The translations under genes and the position numbers were made by a program. Positions 25,822-39,100 of a DNA stretch of 64,000 nucleotides are shown here, in pieces; the stretch's first letter is position 1; the number at the start of each line of letters is the position of its first letter. Source of the DNA: Aeromicrobium massiliense JC14 (GTDB lineage: Bacteria > Actinomycetota > Actinomycetes > Propionibacteriales > Nocardioidaceae). Below the pieces are notes generated by a model. The model saw nothing but the letters and a program-made list of their open reading frames with translations, was not told where the DNA came from and did not search any database. The stretch lies in assembly GCF_000312105.1 (NCBI RefSeq), contig NZ_HE978636.1, positions 628,534 to 692,533 on the forward strand, given 5' to 3'.

Positions 25822-26964
25822 GTGAGATTCCGGATCGAACGCGACGCGCTCGCCGACGCCGTGGCATGGACGGCCCGCAGCCTGCCCCACCGTCCGAGCG
25901 TCCCGGTCCTCGCCGGCCTGCTGGTCGAGACCGGTCCGGACGGGCTCACGCTCTCGGGCTTCGACTACGAGACGTCCACCCGCGCCACGCTCCCGGCCGA
26001 GGTCATCGACGACGGTCGTGTGCTGGTCTCCGGCCGGCTGCTCGCCGAGATCGTGAAGTCGCTGCCGAACAAGCCGGTCGAGCTCACGCTGGACGGCACC
26101 AAGGTCGCGCTGACCTGCGGCGCCTCGCGCTTCAGCCTGCAGACGCTCCCGGTCGAGGAGTACCCGCAGCTGCCGACGATGCCCAGCTCCTCGGGCACCG
26201 TGAAGTCCGACGAGTTCGCCCAGGCCGTGGCCCAGGCCGGCGCCGCCGCGGGCCGCGACGAGATGCTGCCGCTGCTCACCGGCATCCGCCTGGAGATGGA
26301 GGGCTCGACGATCTCGCTCATGGCGACCGACCGCTTCCGCGCCAGCCTGCGCGACGTGGCCTGGGCCCCCGAGCAGACCGAGGTCTCGGCCCACGCGCTC
26401 GTCCCCGCCCGGGTGCTCACCGACACGGCCAAGTCGCTCGTCTCGGGCAGCGACGTGACCATCGCGATCGCCACCGGTGACGCCGGTGACGGCCTCATCG
26501 GCTTCGAGGGCACGGTCGGCACCGGCACCCGCCGCACCACGACCCGCCTGCTCGAGGGCGACTTCCCGCGCGTCCGTCAGCTGTTCGCCACCCAGGGCGA
26601 GACGGTTGCCTACGTCGCGACCCAGTCGCTGGTCGAGGCGGTGCGTCGCGTGTCGCTGGTCGCCGAGCGCAACACCCCGGTCCGGCTGACGTTCTCCGAC
26701 GGCAGCCTGCTGCTCGAGGCCGGCAGCGGCGACGAGGCCCAGGCCTCGGAGTCCATCGAGGCGACCATCGAGGGCCCGGACATCTCGATCGGCTTCAACC
26801 CCAGCTACCTGCTCGAGGGCCTGTCGGTCATGCAGGAGCCGGTCGTCCACCTGGCCTTCACCCAGCACACGAAGCCGGCCGCCCTGGCCGGCGTCCCCGA
26901 GGTCGGGGCCGTCCCCGACTTCGCGTTCCGCTACCTGATCATGCCGGTCCGGCTGCAGAGCTGA
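25822..26964 (+). CDS. dnaN: DNA polymerase III beta subunit (sliding clamp)
   Basis: Ring-shaped processivity clamp, 380 residues in three similar domains. Family blocks: RSLPHRPSVPVLAGLLVE, LLTGIRLEMEGSTISLMATDRFR and the C-terminal AFRYLIMPVRL, which lines the partner-binding pocket. GTG 25822 yields the standard start V-R-F-R-I-E-R-D; AGAGG lies about 10 nt upstream. The 36 preceding open codons fall in oriC and are not coding. Confidence 0.96.
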   Translation: MRFRIERDALADAVAWTARSLPHRPSVPVLAGLLVETGPDGLTLSGFDYETSTRATLPAEVIDDGRVLVSGRLLAEIVKSLPNKPVELTLDGTKVALTCGASRFSLQTLPVEEYPQLPTMPSSSGTVKSDEFAQAVAQAGAAAGRDEMLPLLTGIRLEMEGSTISLMATDRFRASLRDVAWAPEQTEVSAHALVPARVLTDTAKSLVSGSDVTIAIATGDAGDGLIGFEGTVGTGTRRTTTRLLEGDFPRVRQLFATQGETVAYVATQSLVEAVRRVSLVAERNTPVRLTFSDGSLLLEAGSGDEAQASESIEATIEGPDISIGFNPSYLLEGLSVMQEPVVHLAFTQHTKPAALAGVPEVGAVPDFAFRYLIMPVRLQS

Positions 26965-27005
26965 CCGGTCCCACCACCCCACCCTCGCGAGGAGCTCTGG
27001 TCCGC

Positions 27006-27935
27006 GTGCACATCGGCCTCATCGGTCTCGGCAAGATGGGCGGCAACATGCGCACCCGCATGCGCAACGCCGGCATCACCGTCGTCGGGTTCGACCACAA
27101 CCCCGACGTCCGCGACGTCGACTCGCTCGAGGCGCTCGTCGAGGCGCTGCCCGCCGACGCCCCGCGCGTCGTGTGGGTCATGGTCCCCGCCGGCGACCCC
27201 ACCCGCGAGACAGTGCGTGCGGTCGGCGCCCTGCTGCGCGAGGGCGACGTCGTCATCGACGGCGGCAACTCGCGCTGGACCGACGACGAGATCAACGCCC
27301 AGGCGCTCGCCGAGCGCGGCGTCGGCTTCGTCGACTGCGGCGTCAGCGGCGGCGTCTGGGGCCTGGACAACGGCTACGCGCTGATGGCCGGCGGCTCGGC
27401 CGATGACATCGCCAAGGCGCAGTTCGCCTTCGACGCGCTCAAGCCCGAGGGTGACTCCGGCTTCGTCCACGCCGGCCGCGTGGGCGCCGGCCACTTCTCC
27501 AAGATGGTCCACAACGGCATCGAGTACGCGATGATGCAGGCCTACGCCGAGGGCTGGGAGCTGCTGGAGAAGGTCGACCTGGTCGACAACGTCACCGAGG
27601 TCATGGACTCCTGGCGCGAGGGCACCGTCGTGCGCTCGTGGCTGCTCGACCTGCTGGTCAAGGCGCTCGAGGAGGACCCGGGCCTGTCGAAGATCCGCGG
27701 CTACGCCGAGGACTCCGGCGAGGGACGCTGGACGGTCGAGGCGGCCATCGAGAACGCCGTCGCCACCCCGACCATCGCCGCCTCCCTGTTCGCGCGCTTC
27801 GTCTCGCGCCAGGATGAGTCCCCCGCCATGAAGGCGGTCGCCGCCATGCGTCAGCAGTTCGGCGGTCACGCGGTGCGCGCCGCGCAGGAGGAGGGCCTGG
27901 ACCCCGCCTCGGCGGACGCCTCCGACCCCGTCTGA
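27006..27935 (+). CDS. gnd: 6-phosphogluconate dehydrogenase, decarboxylating (short form)
   Basis: Oxidises 6-phosphogluconate to ribulose 5-phosphate and CO2 in the pentose phosphate pathway; 309 residues. N-terminal GLIGLGKMGGNM for the dinucleotide, VDCGVSGGVWGL for substrate and the catalytic KMVHNGIEYAMMQ segment are clear. The short form (about 300 residues, GndA/YqeC-type) is common in actinobacteria, where gnd sits between dnaN and recF. GTG start with GAGGAG upstream. Confidence 0.95.
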   Translation: MHIGLIGLGKMGGNMRTRMRNAGITVVGFDHNPDVRDVDSLEALVEALPADAPRVVWVMVPAGDPTRETVRAVGALLREGDVVIDGGNSRWTDDEINAQALAERGVGFVDCGVSGGVWGLDNGYALMAGGSADDIAKAQFAFDALKPEGDSGFVHAGRVGAGHFSKMVHNGIEYAMMQAYAEGWELLEKVDLVDNVTEVMDSWREGTVVRSWLLDLLVKALEEDPGLSKIRGYAEDSGEGRWTVEAAIENAVATPTIAASLFARFVSRQDESPAMKAVAAMRQQFGGHAVRAAQEEGLDPASADASDPV

Positions 27936-27936
27936 C

Positions 27937-29058
27937 ATGCACGTCACCCGTCTGGCCCTGCACGACTTCCGCTCCTACGACTCGATCGAGATCGAGCTCG
28001 ATCGGGGAGTCTCGGTCTTCGTCGGCGCCAACGGGCAGGGCAAGACCAACCTGGTCGAGTCCATCGACTACGTCGCGACGCTGGCCTCGCACCGGGTGTC
28101 CTCGGACGCTCCCCTGGTGCGGGCCGGCGCCGACAGCGCCGTCGTCCGCGTCGAGGTGCAGCGCGCCGAGCGCTCCGCGCTGCTCGAGGTCGAGCTGCTC
28201 CCGGGCAAGTCCAACCGCGCGCGGGTCAACCGCTCGCCGCTGCCGCGGGTGCGCGACCTCGCCGGCATCCTGCGCACGGTGATCTTCTCGCCCGAGGACC
28301 TGGCGCTGGTGAAGGGCGACCCGTCGGACCGACGCGCCTTCCTGGACGCGCTCATGGTGCTGCAGACGCCGCGGCTCGCCGGCACCCGGGCCGAGTACGA
28401 CCGCATCCTGCGCCAGCGCAACACCCTGCTGAAGGCGGCCGGCCGCAACCGCCGGGCCGAGCTGAGCACGCTGGACATCTGGGACGAGAACCTGGCCAGC
28501 GCCGGGGGCGAGCTCATGGCGGCACGCATCCGGCTGCTCGACGCGCTGGCCCCGCACCTGGCTGAGGCGTACGTCAACGTCGCGGCGCTCGCGGCCGAGG
28601 ACCGGCGCACCGCCACGGCCATCTACCGGCCGTCGTTCGACCTCGGCGAGGCGCGTGACCCGGCGGCGCTGCGCGAGGCGATGCTCGCGCAGATCGAGCG
28701 GCGCCGTCCCGACGAGCTCGAGCGCGGGGTCAGCCTGGTCGGCCCCCACCGCGACGAGGTGGTGCTGACGCTGGGCGACCTGCCGGCGAAGGGCTACGCC
28801 AGCCACGGCGAGTCGTGGTCGTTCGCGCTCGCGCTGCGGCTCGCGTCCTTCGCGCTGCTGCGCGAGGACGGCGACGACCCGGTGCTCGTGCTCGACGACG
28901 TGTTCGCCGAGCTCGACCGCGGCCGCCGCGACCAGCTGGCCGCCCTCGTCGGCGACGCCGAGCAGGTGCTCGTCACGGCGGCGGTGCTGGAGGACGTCCC
29001 GAGCGGGTTGTCCGGACAGGTGTTCCACGTGGAACAGGGGGTGGTGAAGCGTGACTGA
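27937..29058 (+). CDS. recF: DNA replication/repair protein RecF
   Basis: SMC-like ATPase loading recombinase at gapped DNA; 373 residues. Walker A GANGQGKTN, signature SHGESWSFALALRLASF and Walker B VLVLDDVFAELD are present. It starts one base after the gnd stop. Its last codons contain a perfect 16-bp parS-like palindrome, and it overlaps dciA by 8 bp. Confidence 0.95.
   Translation: MHVTRLALHDFRSYDSIEIELDRGVSVFVGANGQGKTNLVESIDYVATLASHRVSSDAPLVRAGADSAVVRVEVQRAERSALLEVELLPGKSNRARVNRSPLPRVRDLAGILRTVIFSPEDLALVKGDPSDRRAFLDALMVLQTPRLAGTRAEYDRILRQRNTLLKAAGRNRRAELSTLDIWDENLASAGGELMAARIRLLDALAPHLAEAYVNVAALAAEDRRTATAIYRPSFDLGEARDPAALREAMLAQIERRRPDELERGVSLVGPHRDEVVLTLGDLPAKGYASHGESWSFALALRLASFALLREDGDDPVLVLDDVFAELDRGRRDQLAALVGDAEQVLVTAAVLEDVPSGLSGQVFHVEQGVVKRD
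29021..29036. promoter_or_regulatory. parS-like palindrome inside recF
   Basis: TGTTCCACGTGGAACA is a perfect 16-bp palindrome differing from canonical parS by one symmetric base pair (TTC for TTT). It encodes V-F-H-V-E-Q close to the RecF C-terminus. With the sites at 20732 and 21413 it brackets the origin from the other side. Confidence 0.8.
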
Positions 29059-29590
29059 GGGACCCGACGGCACCCCCGAGCGTCCGGCCGACGCCGCCGC
29101 AGCAGCTCCGGAGCCGGACGACGGCCTCTCGCTGGCCCGCGAGATCGCCGACGCCTACCGCACCACGCCGAGCCAGCCCCGGCGCCGACGCCGGAGCGGT
29201 GGACGCGCGGCCAAGCCGTACCGGCCGCAGCGCGACGACGCGTCGCCGCTGGCCCAGCACCTGGACGCGCTGGTGTCCGCGCAGGGCTGGACCGACGACC
29301 TGGCGACCCACCGGGCGATCGGCGACTGGGCGCGGATCGTGGGCGACGAGGTCGCCCAGCACTGCCACGCCGTCGAGATCGAGGACGGTCGGCTGACCGT
29401 GCAGGCCGACTCGACCGCGTGGGCGACGCAGATCAAGCTGCTCGCGCCGCGGATCCTGGCCCGGCTCAACGAGGAGATCGGCCAGGGATCGGTCATCTTC
29501 CTCGACGTCCGGGGCCCGCAGGGCCCGAGCTGGAAGACCGGTCGTCGGTCGGTGCGCGGCGGGCGCGGCCCGCGCGACACCTACGGCTGA
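29051..29590 (+). CDS. dciA: DciA-like DUF721 protein
   Basis: A 179-residue DUF721 protein, the family of DciA, which loads or operates the replicative helicase in bacteria lacking DnaC. The conserved domain (residues 70-155) contains WARIVGDEVAQHC, LTVQADSTAWATQIKLL and a C-terminal helix; the N-terminus is acidic, then Arg-rich. The GTG start overlaps recF, the standard actinobacterial location. Confidence 0.88.
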   Translation: MTEGPDGTPERPADAAAAAPEPDDGLSLAREIADAYRTTPSQPRRRRRSGGRAAKPYRPQRDDASPLAQHLDALVSAQGWTDDLATHRAIGDWARIVGDEVAQHCHAVEIEDGRLTVQADSTAWATQIKLLAPRILARLNEEIGQGSVIFLDVRGPQGPSWKTGRRSVRGGRGPRDTYG

Positions 29591-30372
29591 GGACGCACCG
29601 GGCGGAAGCCCGCCGCCACGGTGAGGGCGAGCGAGAACGCGACCCCTGTGCCGCCGAGCACCGTCGCCGCCTCCGCCGCGCCGGCCCAGCCGTCGGTGGG
29701 CCGCACGCCGATCAGCACGACCACGACGCAGGCGGCCGCCGAGCCCAGCAGCGCGGTGAGGAAGGTCAGCAGCGCCGGACGCCAACGGGTGCGCAGCACG
29801 AGGCACACCGCGCCCAGCCAGGCCAGGCACACGCAGGCGGCGACCAGCAGGTCCGCCGGGCGGTGCCATCCCGCGACCACCATGGACGTCCCGACGAACG
29901 TGGCCAGGAAGCCGCCGGCCGCGCCGAGCACGGGGCGGCCGGTGCGCGGGACCACCAGCAGGGCGGCGACGAGCACGCTCAGCACGACCGTCGCGTGGCC
30001 GCTGGGCATGCTGTTGTGGTCACCCAGGCCGAGGTCGGGCCGCTCCAGGACGCTGTGCTTGAGCACCTGGGTGGTCAGGTTCGCCCCGGCCACGACCACG
30101 ACCGCCGCGACGGCCAGGCCCGCGTTGCGCCGGGCCATCGCCGTGACCACGCAGACCGCCAGCACCGCGGCGGCCGAGCCGATCGACACGTAGCCCAGCA
30201 CGCTGAGCAGCGTGTCGCGGGTGTCGGTGCCCGCCCACACGGCCTCCATCGCGTCCTGGTCGAGCTGCTGTCCGTCGCTGTCGAGCAGCGCGTGGCGCAC
30301 GAGCTGCAGGCCGGCGAGGACCGCACCGACGAGCGTCAGCACGGCGGCCAGCGGGCGATGGGTCGTGTGCAC
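29581..30372 (-). CDS. PAP2-family membrane phosphatase
   Basis: A 263-residue integral membrane protein with six or more helices. PAP2 motifs: K-H-S-V-L-E-R-P (first, with one residue fewer than KX6RP), SMPSGHA (second, complete) and GTSMVVAGWHRPADLL (third, with Met where Arg is usual). Likely dephosphorylates a lipid phosphate such as phosphatidic acid or undecaprenyl diphosphate, but the atypical motifs leave activity open. I chose GTG 30372; the longer frame is antisense to gyrB. It is inserted between dciA and gyrB against the direction of the synteny and overlaps dciA by 10 bp tail to tail. Confidence 0.78.
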   Translation of the reverse strand: MHTTHRPLAAVLTLVGAVLAGLQLVRHALLDSDGQQLDQDAMEAVWAGTDTRDTLLSVLGYVSIGSAAAVLAVCVVTAMARRNAGLAVAAVVVVAGANLTTQVLKHSVLERPDLGLGDHNSMPSGHATVVLSVLVAALLVVPRTGRPVLGAAGGFLATFVGTSMVVAGWHRPADLLVAACVCLAWLGAVCLVLRTRWRPALLTFLTALLGSAAACVVVVLIGVRPTDGWAGAAEAATVLGGTGVAFSLALTVAAGFRPVRPQP

Positions 30373-30512
30373 GGCACCTACTCTGCCGGGCCCCACCCAG
30401 CCGCACGCCGCCGACCGGGGCGTGGGCCGCCGGAGGGTGCTCCAGCGGTACCGGAGGTTGGTCGGCGGTCCGCCAGCCGCTTGGAGGGGCCGTCTCGTCC
30501 GTCTCAGCCGGG

Positions 30513-30529
30513 TGTGGACAGACGTCCAC
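30513..30529. promoter_or_regulatory. DnaA-box-like palindrome upstream of gyrB
   Basis: GTGGAC-AGAC-GTCCAC (30514-30529) forms a perfect 6-bp inverted repeat. Read on the minus strand, 30513-30521 is CTGTCCACA, one base from TTGTCCACA. Two boxes face each other about 75 bp before gyrB. Confidence 0.45.
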
Positions 30530-30558
30530 CGCGTGTCGCGGAGCACATGTGACGCTGA

Positions 30559-32562
<2,004 letters not shown>

Positions 32563-32614
32563 CGCCGCCGCGTCCCGTCGACCTTCCACCGCACTCCACA
32601 GGAGCACCTGAACC

Positions 32615-35154
<2,540 letters not shown>

Positions 35155-35158
<4 letters not shown>

Positions 35159-35718
35159 GCGACCAGAAGGCGAGCCGCGGGCTCGGCCGCCAGGACGTGA
35201 CCGCCGTGTCGCGGCCGCGCTCGGGCCCCGCACGCGCCGACGAGACCGCGGTCATCCCGGTCGTCCGCGACGAGCCGAGCGACCGCTCGACCGGTTCGGC
35301 CCGGGCGTCCGCCGCCGCCACGGCGCCGAGCACGTCCGCCTCGCCGGGCAAGGGCCGCGAGGCGCGGCTGCGCCTGGTGCGGCTGGACCCGTGGTCGGTC
35401 GTCAAGACGGTCTTCACCCTGTCGGTCGCGCTCATGATCGTGGCCGTCGTGGCCATGACCGTGCTGTGGTCGGTCCTGTCGGTCGCCGGCGTGTGGGACC
35501 AGGTCAACTCGACCGTCACCGCCGTCCTGAGCGACGACAGCGGCTCGTTCGACATCAAGGACTACCTCGGCTTCGGCCGGCTGGTCGGTCTGACCCTGGT
35601 GATCTCGGCGATCAACGTCCTGATCTCCACCGCCGTCGCGGCCATCGCGGCGCACCTGTACAACCTCGCCGCGCAGCTGCTCGGTGGCATCACGGTCACG
35701 CTGGCCGAGGACGCCTGA
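35155..35718 (+). CDS. DUF3566 membrane protein downstream of gyrA
   Basis: A 187-residue protein. About 75 disordered, Ser/Ala/Arg-rich cytoplasmic residues precede a DUF3566 domain with two membrane helices (about residues 82-110 and 140-165) and conserved [12 protein letters not shown]. It occupies the position of Rv0007 in M. tuberculosis. ATG overlaps the gyrA stop, so expression is coupled to gyrase. Function is unknown. Confidence 0.88.
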
Positions 35719-35792
35719 GGCACGACGGGAGCACCACCCCACCCCCGTTGTGGGAGCCGTGAGGTGCGTGAGGTAGTGTTTCTCGTCGGTAC

Positions 35793-35870
35793 GGGCCTAT
35801 AGCTCAGCTTGGTTAGAGCGCTTCCCTGATAAGGAAGAGGTCGCTGGTTCAAGTCCAGCTAGGCCCACCA
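35793..35870 (+). tRNA. ileT: tRNA-Ile (GAT)
   Basis: Complete cloverleaf: acceptor GGGCCTA pairs with TAGGCCC, the anticodon stem is CTTCC/GGAAG with loop CTGATAA (anticodon GAT at 35828-35830), the T arm is GCTGGTTCAAGTCCAGC, and CCA is encoded. TAGTGT at 35774 is a plausible -10 box. The neighbour of gyrA in most actinobacteria. Confidence 0.97.
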
Positions 35871-35894
35871 TTCCCACCCCTCCAGGAGGACCCC

Positions 35895-36002
35895 ATGAAG
35901 AAGATTCTCGCGGTCCTGGCCGTCGGCGGCCTGGTGTTCTGGGCCCGTCGCCGCAAGGCGAGCAGCACCGACGCGTGGGCGCAGGGGACCGACTCCATCT
36001 GA
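35895..36002 (+). CDS. DLW-39 family small membrane peptide
   Basis: A 35-residue ORF with an excellent ribosome binding site (AGGAGG, 5 nt before ATG). It starts MKKILAVLAVGGLVFWARRR, a short hydrophobic segment followed by basic residues, and ends with D-A-W-A-Q-G-T-D, close to the DLW motif that names this actinobacterial family. It lies between tRNA-Ile and tRNA-Ala, the usual family location. Function unknown. Confidence 0.85.
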   Translation: MKKILAVLAVGGLVFWARRRKASSTDAWAQGTDSI

Positions 36003-36015
36003 GCCGGACCGCCAC

Positions 36016-36088
36016 GGGGCCGTGGCGCAATTGGTAGCGTACCTGCCTTGCATGCAGGGGGTTAGGGGTTCGAGTCCCCTCGGCTCCA
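36016..36088 (+). tRNA. alaT: tRNA-Ala (TGC)
   Basis: Acceptor GGGGCCG pairs with CGGCTCC, the anticodon stem is CCTGC/GCAGG with loop CTTGCAT (anticodon TGC at 36049-36051), and the T arm is GGGGTTCGAGTCCCC. The 3' end reads ACC-G, so CCA is not fully encoded and must be completed by the Cca enzyme at 10628-12052. Confidence 0.97.
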
Positions 36089-36094
36089 CCGAGC

Positions 36095-36125
36095 AGGACC
36101 GCCGGTCGTCGACCGGCGGTCCTTC
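36095..36125 (+). terminator. Terminator after tRNA-Ala
   Basis: A 13-bp perfect stem (36095-36107 with 36111-36123) around loop GTC, followed by TTCT. It closes the gyrase-tRNA region. Confidence 0.88.
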
Positions 36126-36154
36126 TGCGTCCACGGCCGTCGGGAGGGGCAGCA

Positions 36155-36188
36155 CGACGGCCCGCACCCCGAGGGGCACGGGCCGTCG
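36155..36188 (-). terminator. Terminator of the polysaccharide deacetylase gene
   Basis: A 10-bp stem (36155-36164 with 36179-36188) with an inner CCCC/GGGG helix, immediately beyond the stop of the leftward gene. Confidence 0.75.
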
Positions 36189-36197
36189 CGCGCGGGC

Positions 36198-39100
36198 TCA
36201 GCGCACCCGCAGGCGCTCCCGGTCGGTCGCCTTCCCGACCGTCGACGAGCCGCGGTAGGACGCCGTCACGCTGACGGAGCCCTCACGGCGCGGGGCGCGC
36301 AGCCGGATCGAGACCCGGCCGCGGTCACGCTCGGTGACCCGCACCGTCACGGTGCGGCCACCGACGGTGAGCCGGACGGTGCCGGTCGGCCGGACCGACG
36401 TCCCGGGGACGCTCAGCCGCACGCGGGCGGTGAACCGGGATCCGTCCTGCACGGTGCGGGGGCTCAGCGACAGCTGCACCTTCGCCCGTGCCTTCGCCAC
36501 GCTCATCGACAGTCGCTTCTCGCCGGCCGAGGTGACCCGGTCGCCCCCGTAGCGCGCGGTGAGCGTGTGGCGCCCGACCCGCAGCCCGTCGGTGCGGACC
36601 GAGAAGGTCGCCCGGCCGCCGCGCAGCGTCACCCGGGTGGCCCGCCGTCCGTCGACCAGCAGGTCGACCGAGCCGGTCGACGCGCCGCGGTCGGAGGCGA
36701 CCATGACCACGCCCGACACCCGGGTCCCGTAGCGGACCGAGGAGTCGGCGAGCCGCACCGTGATGCGTGCGGCCCCGACCTTCACCGGTGCCTGCACCGA
36801 CTGGGGTGCCGACACGTTGCCGGCGGCGTCGGTGGCCCGCACCTGGACGGTGCCGGCGTCCGCACCGACCTGGACCGGCCCGGTGTAGGCCTTCCAGGCA
36901 TCGGTGCCGAGGCGGTACTCGATCGACGCCACGCCCGAGGTCGCGTCGGTCGCCGTGGCCCGCACCGTGCGGGTCGCCGCGTCCCACGTGGCCCTGGCCT
37001 GCGGGACCTCGGTGTCGACCTTGACGTCGAGCGACCGGGTCGCCTCCGTCGCACCGTCGTCCACGCTGCGGTAGTCGACCTTCGTGCGTCCCTCGGGGAC
37101 GGTCACGGGCTCGGTGTACGGCTTCCACGTGGTGCCGTCCAGGGAGTACTCCAGCCGGGCGTCGTCGTCACCGCGGACGACCTCCAGCACCAGCTTCGGT
37201 GCCTTGACGTACCAGCCCGCGGCCCCGTCGGGGTCCTTCGGGTCCAGCGACGCCCTGCTCTGCAGCGCGATCTTGCCGACCGGGACCGTCTCGGTGGTCA
37301 CGTTGCCGGCCCTGTCGGTCGCCCGGAAGCCCACGCTGGTCGCCTTCGCGCCCACCGCCACCGGACCGGTGTACGAGGTCCAGGCCCCGTCGCCCAGTCG
37401 GTACTCCAGGCCCTGCAGGCCCGAGGTGCCGTCGGTCGCGGTCGCCGCCATCGTGCGGGCCTCCTCGTCCCACTGCGGGGTGATCGTCGGCTTCACCGTG
37501 TCGACCTTCAGCGCCAGGGTGTGGGCCGCCTCCGTCTCGGACGCGTCGCGGCCGCGGTACTGCACGGTCACGTCGCCGTCAGGGACGGTGAAGGGCGCGG
37601 TGTAGCCGGTCCACGGCCCGTCACCGATGCGGTGCTCGGCCACGGTGCCGGGCGCGCCCGACTCCACCGAGAGCGTCACCTTCGGCGCGGACCGGTACCA
37701 GCCGCCCGTGCCGTCGGCCGCCGCCGGAGCCACCGTCGCCGAGGTGACGACCGGTGCCTTCGGCACGGCGAGCGTCTTCTCCTCCGAGACGTTGCCGGCG
37801 GTGTCGGTCGCCCGCATCGTCACCGAGTGGGCGGCGCCGTCGAGCGCCACCGCCGCGGTGTACGGCGTCCAGGCGCCGGCGTCGACCTTGTACTCCCGGC
37901 TCGCGACGCCGGACGTGGCGTCCAGGCCGTTGACGGTGACCTTGCGGGTCGCGGCGTCGAACGTCCCGCTGACCGTCGGCCGCACCGTGTCGACCTTGAA
38001 CGTCATCGTCGTGGCGTCGCCCGCGGTGAAGAAGGTGCGGGCCCGGTGGGCGAAGGTGGACGTGCCCTCGGCGATGGTCACCGGGGCGTTGTAGGTGCGC
38101 CACGCTCCGCCGTTCAACGCGTACTCGCGCACCGCGTTGTTCGTGCTGGTCGACACCGTCACCTTGGGAGCGGTGCGGTACCAGCCGGCGGCTCCGTCCG
38201 GGGTCGCGGGCGTCGCGCTGGCAGTGCTCAGCGGCTTGGTCGAGGTGATCGAGAAGTCGTCGACCACGAGCTCGCCGACCGCTCCGATGTTGAGGCCGAA
38301 GCTGATGCCGGTCGTGTCGTCGGGGATGGCCGGCGTGGTGAACGAGGCCGAGGACCAGCCCGTGCTGGCCGGGAACGACGGGCTCGAGGCCCAGTAGCTC
38401 CAGCTGCCGGCGCTGTTGCGCAGGTAGACCTCGTACTGGGTCGCGGTGGTGGACTTGTACCAGCCCCGCAGGACGTACTGGGCACCCTTGACCGCCTCGG
38501 GCGCGCAGCTGCCCAGGTCGAGTGCGGGCGTCCACTTGGCGTCGCCGTCGGTGTAGGCCGTCATCGTGACCCGGCCGGCCCGGTTGCCCGTTCGGCCCGG
38601 GCTGACCACGTCGAACGCGGCGGTGTTGCTGCCCCAGCCGTTGGTCTGCCAGCAGACCGGCTTGCCGCCCTCGACGAGGGTCTCGAAGCCGGGGTTGGTG
38701 AGCCCGCTCGAGTCGGGGTTCGGGGTGGACGTGCCGCCGTCGACGGCCGGCTTGTCGTCCCCGCCGATCACGTCGCCGACGGTCTTGGTCACGGTGCCAC
38801 GCGCCTTCAGCCAGTCCAGGAACTGCGCCAGCACCGTCGGGGTGATGCTGAGCTCCCCGCAGCCGCTCTCGCACACGCGGTGGAAGGTGTACTGCACCCA
38901 GCCGCCGCTCGCGCCCTCGGCGTTCGTGACGCCCGCCTTGAGGTCGTCGAGAGTCCAGGTGTCGTCGAACTGGTCGAGCGCCTTGGTCTCGAACGGGTCG
39001 GCCGGCGGCATGGTCTCGGCCTTGGCACAACCGGCGCAGCCGAAGCGCGACTCGATGTCGCCGAGGTTGCGCGCGCTGTTGTAGCCGCAGTCCTTGACCG

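Noticed and set aside
37000..38200. Deacetylase repeats as a CRISPR or tandem DNA repeat
   Set aside because: The periodicity is at protein level with diverged codons and ~480-bp units.
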